From contig CAJNDS010002642.1 of NCBI GenBank assembly GCA_905221605.1, positions 67,106 through 131,105 on the forward strand: a stretch of 64,000 bases of DNA. Reading direction: 5' to 3'. The first letter of the stretch is position 1. Every line of letters starts with the position of its first letter. Origin of the DNA: Symbiodinium natans (taxonomy: Eukaryota > Sar > Dinophyceae > Suessiales > Symbiodiniaceae). Made by a program: the position numbers and the translations under genes. Positions 56,901 through 62,900 of this stretch are shown piece by piece. The notes beneath the pieces are model-generated. The model was not told the DNA's origin and searched no databases. It worked only from the letters and a program-made list of their open reading frames with translations.

Positions 56901-59900
56901 CCGCCTTAGTGGCCTTGACACTGTCCTGGGTGCGAACTCAGATCGGAGAAAGGACCGCCTTCTACTCAGCAGCCGAGGGCGAGGAGGAGGCGGCGGCCGC
57001 AGACGCCGAGCTATTACCTGCACTGGCCAAGGCGTCACCAAGCCCAAAGAATCCTGCTGCAAAGCCCAAAAGGATCACCACAGCCCAGCTGGCCGAGAAG
57101 GTAGGGTCGTTGCCGGCGCTGACCGCCCAACTGCAGTCAGTCGCCGACAGACAGCTGAGTCTCGAGGAGAAGGTTGCCAGCGGAGCTCAGGCCGCTGCTT
57201 CGGCCCCGCCTCCGCCTGCCCACCGCTTGCCTTCCAGGTTCCCCTACCGAAGCCAGGTGCCATGCCAGGACCATCAACCTGATCCAACCGCGCCCTTGAA
57301 TTCGCGCGACTGCGATGGTCCGTCTTTTGCCGCCAATGACACTGTCCCCACTCACGGCCGTCTTCCTGGGCACCCTCGCCCTGGCCGCAATACCGTGTGT
57401 TTCAACTCGTGGGGTCTTTCTTTGGCTTTTCGCGTCCTCAGGACTGGCTCCCCCTTTGCTGTGAGCCTCGCTCCTCTTTTGCATCTGCTACCGGCGAGTC
57501 GTGTCTCGCCCCCCAAAGCTTTGTTCCCGCTGCCGTTGCCATACTTTGGTCTGTTTAGGCAGCCTGGCCCGCACCTTGGTTCGCGCGCCCGACACCGGCT
57601 CGCTGTTCGACGTGCCACTTTTGTCTTGGTCGCCGCCCTGAACCACCTGCATTCCAGCGGGGCCCCAGTGCCCAAGGATGCTGTGCGGAGGCTTCCCAAC
57701 GTGAATCAGGCAAAGGCCCTGGTGTACCTTGAGAAGCTTGTCAAAGCTTTCGGTGCCACGGAGGATGTCCATCTCCCCTCCGCGTCGCGCCGGTCTTCTG
57801 AATTACTTGCACGTTTGGGAGAACTATCCGAGCGGCTGACCACCCTCGGTTTTTCTGTCGACCGATATGGAGCTGCCTTTCCTGGCCTCAACGACCCAGC
57901 CGATGTCCGTGGGGCCCTGTCGCCTTATCGTGGCCTCGATTCCAGCAGGCTTGTCCTTTCAGGAACGGCAAACTGGGACCCTTCCCCACACCTGGACTCT
58001 AGCCTGTATCTCGCTTTTCGAGAACCCCAGAGTCTCCTGCTGCCGTCTATCCCGCCTGTCGCCGGGGAGGTACCTAAGCTTCATCTCGAAAACCCTTCAG
58101 AGGTGCTCAGCGTTGCGCGGTTGTGGGATGTTAACAACCTGCTTGTCCTTTCTCCTCAAGGCCCCCCTCCCGAGAGGCCATTCGAGGGAGTCAGGATTTT
58201 TAACTCTCTCAAGTCCGCTTCGACGGACCGGCAAATAGGTGACAGGCGGGGTCGCAACATGTGCGAGGGAACTATCCCAGGTCCTTCGCGCTTCCTTCCG
58301 AGCGGGGTCATGTTTTCCTGTCTGCACATAGACCCTTTCAAGGAGCGCTTGTCACTAAATGCTGCTGACCGTAAGGACTTCTACCACCAGCTCCGAGTGC
58401 CCCTGCGTCGCGCGCTTACTAATGTGCTCGTTCCTCCGCTTGAGGCCTCCCTTCTCAAAGATACCAAGGCTTTCCACGACCTCACTGTCAGATCGCAAGG
58501 CAAGAAGTTGTGGCCAAACGGTGTCTTCGCGTGCTTTGGCGCTGTCCTACAGGGGGATGCGCTAGGCGTAGAATACGCAACCTCATCTCACCAAAACCTC
58601 CTCGCTGCCCACGGACTGCTCAGTGAGGATTCTCAGATCTGCAATGGCGTTCCCTTCCCCGTTGGCGGTCCCCAGTCCCTCGTCGAGGGTTTGGTTATCG
58701 ACGACTATTTTGCCATAAGCAAGGTTGCTGTGCCTGAGGATGGGTCTCCGCCTGCCGCTGTCCGCGCCTTTGAGCTTGCCAAAGCCATATACCAGAAAGA
58801 GGGCCTTTTGGGATCCGACCCCAAGGATATCCGTGACGCTTCCCAGGCTGTTCTTGTTGGGGCCGAGTTAGATGCCTCCAAGGCGACCCGGGCCCTTGGG
58901 CTTGCCCTTTCAGGTGCTCCTAAGTCCAAAAGGCTCGCAATGTCATGCGTCACTCTCGAACTCGCTCGCCTTCCTGCAACCGCCGATCACTTGCACATGT
59001 GTGTTCTCGGTGGGTGGGTTTCGATTCTGTTGTATCGCAGGCCCCTCATGTCCCTGCTCAGCCGTTCCTTTCAGCTTGTCGATTCGTCTTCGGTTGTTCC
59101 AGGTCACTCCCGGGTCATCCCTCAACCCAGGGCCATCGCTTCTGAGCTTGCAATGCTGTCGGTGCTTGCTCCGCTTGCTGTCGCTGACCTGTCCGCGCCA
59201 TGGTCCGAAGCTCTCTTTGCTACTGACTCCTCCGACCTCAAGGGGGCCATTGTCAGTGCGCAGGTGCCTGCCACCTTGACCCAAAGGCTTTGGACCTCCG
59301 CCTTAAAGGTCTCGGAGAATGCCAGGCTTCTTTCTCGTGAAAGGGCTGCCCTCATGCGATTTGACCCTGAGTTCGAGATACTTCCTGACCCACAAAGGCC
59401 TTCTGCTGCTAGGGTCCGGCGTCCGCTGGCCCTGCGCTTCCACTTCATTGAAGTCGGCGTTGGCTCCGGCAAGGTCACCGCTAGGCTTCGGGACAGAGGC
59501 TGGGCCACCGGGCCTGTGCTCAACATCTCTGAATCTCCCGAGTACGATTGGTCCTCAGCCCAGGTCTTCCTGTGGGTTGTGCATCTTGTCTCCTCTGGCT
59601 TGGTCGATGCCGTTCTTCTGACGCCTCCTAGCGCCACTTTCTCCGCCGCCAAGAACCCGCCGCTCAGAACTTACCGCCAGCCTCTGGGGATCCACCCGAC
59701 AGAGTCGCGCACTCATCTCTGCACTGTCCTTGCTCTCAGATCGTTGTGCCTCCTTCGCGTTTGCCACCGACATGGGGTCCCTGCTGCCCTGGAGCAACCT
59801 CGCAACTCTAAAATATCTCGTCTAAAAACTTGGACAGACATTGCTGCTCTGCCCCAGGCATCCGAGGTCTTCACTGTTGGCTGCGCCTTTGGCAGCCCAT

Positions 59901-62900
59901 GCCTCAAGCCTTGGCGTTTTCTGGCTGTCGCTTTCTCTCTGCAAAGTCTTGCTAGGCGCTGCAGTCGGGATCACACACATGCCGCTACGAAGGCCTCCGA
60001 TGTCTACCCGGATTCCCTTGCTGTTGCGCTAGCTGATGCCTTCGAAAAGGCTATTCGGCAGAGGCATGTCGCTCTCGAGGACTGTGCCCTCGACACTGAG
60101 GGCCTCGAGTCGCCCCTCGTTAACGACCTTGCCATCTCTCTCACCTGGTGCCCTGTGAAGGTTTGGAAATGGAAGAGGGCTACTCACATCAATCTCCTCG
60201 AAGGCTCCTGCATTTACCGACTGCTTCTTCTGCTTGCCAGGTCCGGCGGTCCTCTTCGCTTCGCTACCCTTTGCGACTCCAATGTCGCACGGTGTGCTGT
60301 GCAAAAGGGGAGGTCTCCTTCATCTGGGCTTTCAAAGACTCTGCGTCGCATCGCCGCTGCAGCCCTTGCTTTTGGTCTATACCCTCAGGTGCCATTCTGC
60401 CCCACGCGACTCATGCCTGCTGATCATCCCACGCGTGACACTCCTATTCCTCGTCCTGGGTTGTCAATCGTCACGCCTGACTGGGATGCTGCCGAGATCC
60501 GAGCCCTTTCCAGCCTTCCCAAGCTCCGACGCTGGGCTGCTAACTGGTCACGCCTTACCTTGCTTGTTGGTCGTCTCCGGCCTTCTTTTGGCTCTGGTAT
60601 TTAGCCACCCCATCCCCTTCCCGCACCGGTTGAAAGGGGACACAGTACACTGCACTGGGCAAGGGCTCCAGGACGAAGCCACGCGCTTGCGTAGCAAGCC
60701 GTATCCCTAAGATCCGGAGGCTCTTGCAACCTGCGTGGGACGTCGCCTACGCGTGGAGAAAAGCTGAGCCGACGACGCATCACACTGCTATGCCGTGGCA
60801 AATCCTTCTGGGGCTCATCGCAGTGTGCCTTCTATGGGGGTGGCCGAGGGTTGCTGGGGCCCTTGCAGTCACATGGGGAGGCCTTCTCAGGATCGGCGAG
60901 ACTTTGCAGTCTCTCAGGAGCGATCTTCTGCTCAAGGAGCCCAAGACTCGTTTCCGCCAAGCGCGTCATCAGTCAGTTCGCATCGACCAACCTGACCTCC
61001 TTCGTTTGATCGACAGTGTGTTCGGGTCACTTAGGCCTCACGAAAAGCTTTGGCCATGGTCAGGCCAAACCCTGAGGAACCGTTTCCGAGCCATCTGTAA
61101 GGCGATACACTTGCCAACAGAGCGGGCGCCCGGACGACCGCACCTGGAGCTGGCCTCCTTACGCGCTGGCGGCGCTACATGGCTCATGCTTCAGACCGAA
61201 GATGCCGAGCTCACGCGGCGGCGTGGCAGATGGCTTTCGAGCAAGATCGCCGAGATCTATATACAGGAAGCTTCCGCCTTACAGCTGCTCCCGACCCTCG
61301 ACGCGGTTTCTCGCTCCCTCGTCTTTCAGGCGCTCTCTTCGTTCCCGACTTTGGTTCAGAAAGCTGAGTTTTTCTTGAAGACGGGTGTACCAGTCTCCAT
61401 CTGGTACGAACTCTTGGCCGCTGACATGCACGCTTGAATGGCTGGGTGGTTTGGGTGGTAGGCCTCGTACAGTTCGCTGCGAAAGCAGCATGACTTTGTG
61501 ACACCTTTGCATTGCAGATGCAAAATGTGCACTTGTGAAGATCGAGCCTTTGATTTCGGTAAAGGCGAGGGTTTGAACTGTGCGGTTCAAGCGGCCCTCC
61601 TCTCCCGCCCGCAGCCAGCGGCCTCGTACAGTTCGCTGCGAAAGCAGCATGACTTTGTGACACCTTTGCATTGCAGATGCAAAATGTGCACTTGTGAAGA
61701 TCGAGCCTTTAAATAGGGACAATAAAAGGGGGTACGATTCATCCCTATTTGAGGACTGTTCGTATACGCGGGAACATCCCAAGAGGTGCCCCCCTTTTTC
61801 ATTTGCTGGGAAGGCCCTGGGGATATTTTCTATGTTCCTTCGTTGGGCTTCAGTGGATCCTAAACCCGAAGCACTAAGCCCTAAACCCTAACCCTAAACC
61901 CTAAACCCTAAACCCTAAACCCTAAGCCCTAAACCCTAAACCCTAAACCCTGAACCCTGAACCCTGAACCCCAAGCCCTGACCCCTAAAACCCTAAACCC
62001 TAAACCCTAAACCCTAAACCCTAAACCCTAAACAGGTGCAGCGCTTGGTACAGCGAAAGATGTGCGGGTACTGCTGAAGCAAGCAGCCAATGGCAGTCAG
62101 ATGTTGGCTTGCGCAGAAACCCTAGGCCCTATACCCGAAACCCTTTCAAACCGCAAACCGCAAACCCTAAGCTTTTCAGTCTTGAGCCCCGGCCCCAAGC
62201 CCGCGATTCCCGCAGGATGCACGCAGAGATCGCGATGCGCCAGAGCCCAAGGGAGTAACAGAGGGGGTTAGTTGGGGTTAATCAGGGTTGATTAGGCTTA
62301 ATTGAGGGTTAGTTACGAATTAGGGTTCATTAAGGGTCAATTAGGGTTCATTAGGGTTGATTAAGGGTTAATGAGGGCTAATTAGGGTTTATGAAGGGTC
62401 AATTGCTGTTAGGTAGGGTTAGCCAGGGTTAGTGGGTCCTGCTCTTTTGCGGACGAAGACCTGCGTCAGGTGGACAGGCTTGATTCCACCAGATTGGCAA
62501 TGAAGGTGGCTCGCAGTTGGCAAGGGGGCCGAGACAGAGACGAGGAATCGAAGCGGACAGCCGGGCAGCGGACAAGAACAGAGACCGGGCCAGACCAGAC
62601 AGACCTTGAAAATGGAGCCCTAGAGGGTGAATTGGGGTTAGCTGGGTGAAAAATTAGGGTTCATTAGGGTTCACCGGTTAACCAGGGTTAAATAGGGTTA
62701 CCAGGGTCAACAGGGTTTCACAGGGTTTACAGGGCCTACATGTCTTTTGGGTTTTACAGGGTTCCGGGATGGCAGGGATTACAGGGTTTGCAGGCGGTTT
62801 AGAGAAATTACAGGGTTTACGGGGTTTGCCGAGTCTAGGGTTCTGGGGTTCAGGGTTTACGTTTTATTAGGAACAGGCTTGTCGAGTTTCGGGTTTGGGT

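Larger units (their letters stand above)
55903..61710 (+). mobile_element. Tyrosine-recombinase retrotransposon with split direct repeats
   Basis: A 5.8-kb element in sense orientation in a late intron of the SRRM2/Cwc21 gene. Its terminal layout is A1...B1-A2-B2, as in PAT/Ngaro-type YR retroelements. A1 is 55903-55946 and A2 is 61551-61594 (44 nt, identical by eye); B1 is 61461-61551 and B2 is 61620-61710 (91 nt, identical). There are two ORFs: RT/RNase H with a methyltransferase-like domain (56486-60604) and a tyrosine recombinase (60634-61437). There is no integrase and no LTR. Intact ORFs and identical repeats point to recent insertion. No target duplication is visible, as expected for recombinase-mediated insertion. 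The right flank is a truncated family 1 element. Confidence 0.9.

Noticed and set aside
56287-57282. 331-codon ORF overlapping the polyprotein in another frame, and many antisense ORFs to 61.8 kb
   Set aside because: GC-rich codon shadows; only the 56486-60604 and 60634-61437 frames carry RT, RNase H and recombinase motifs.
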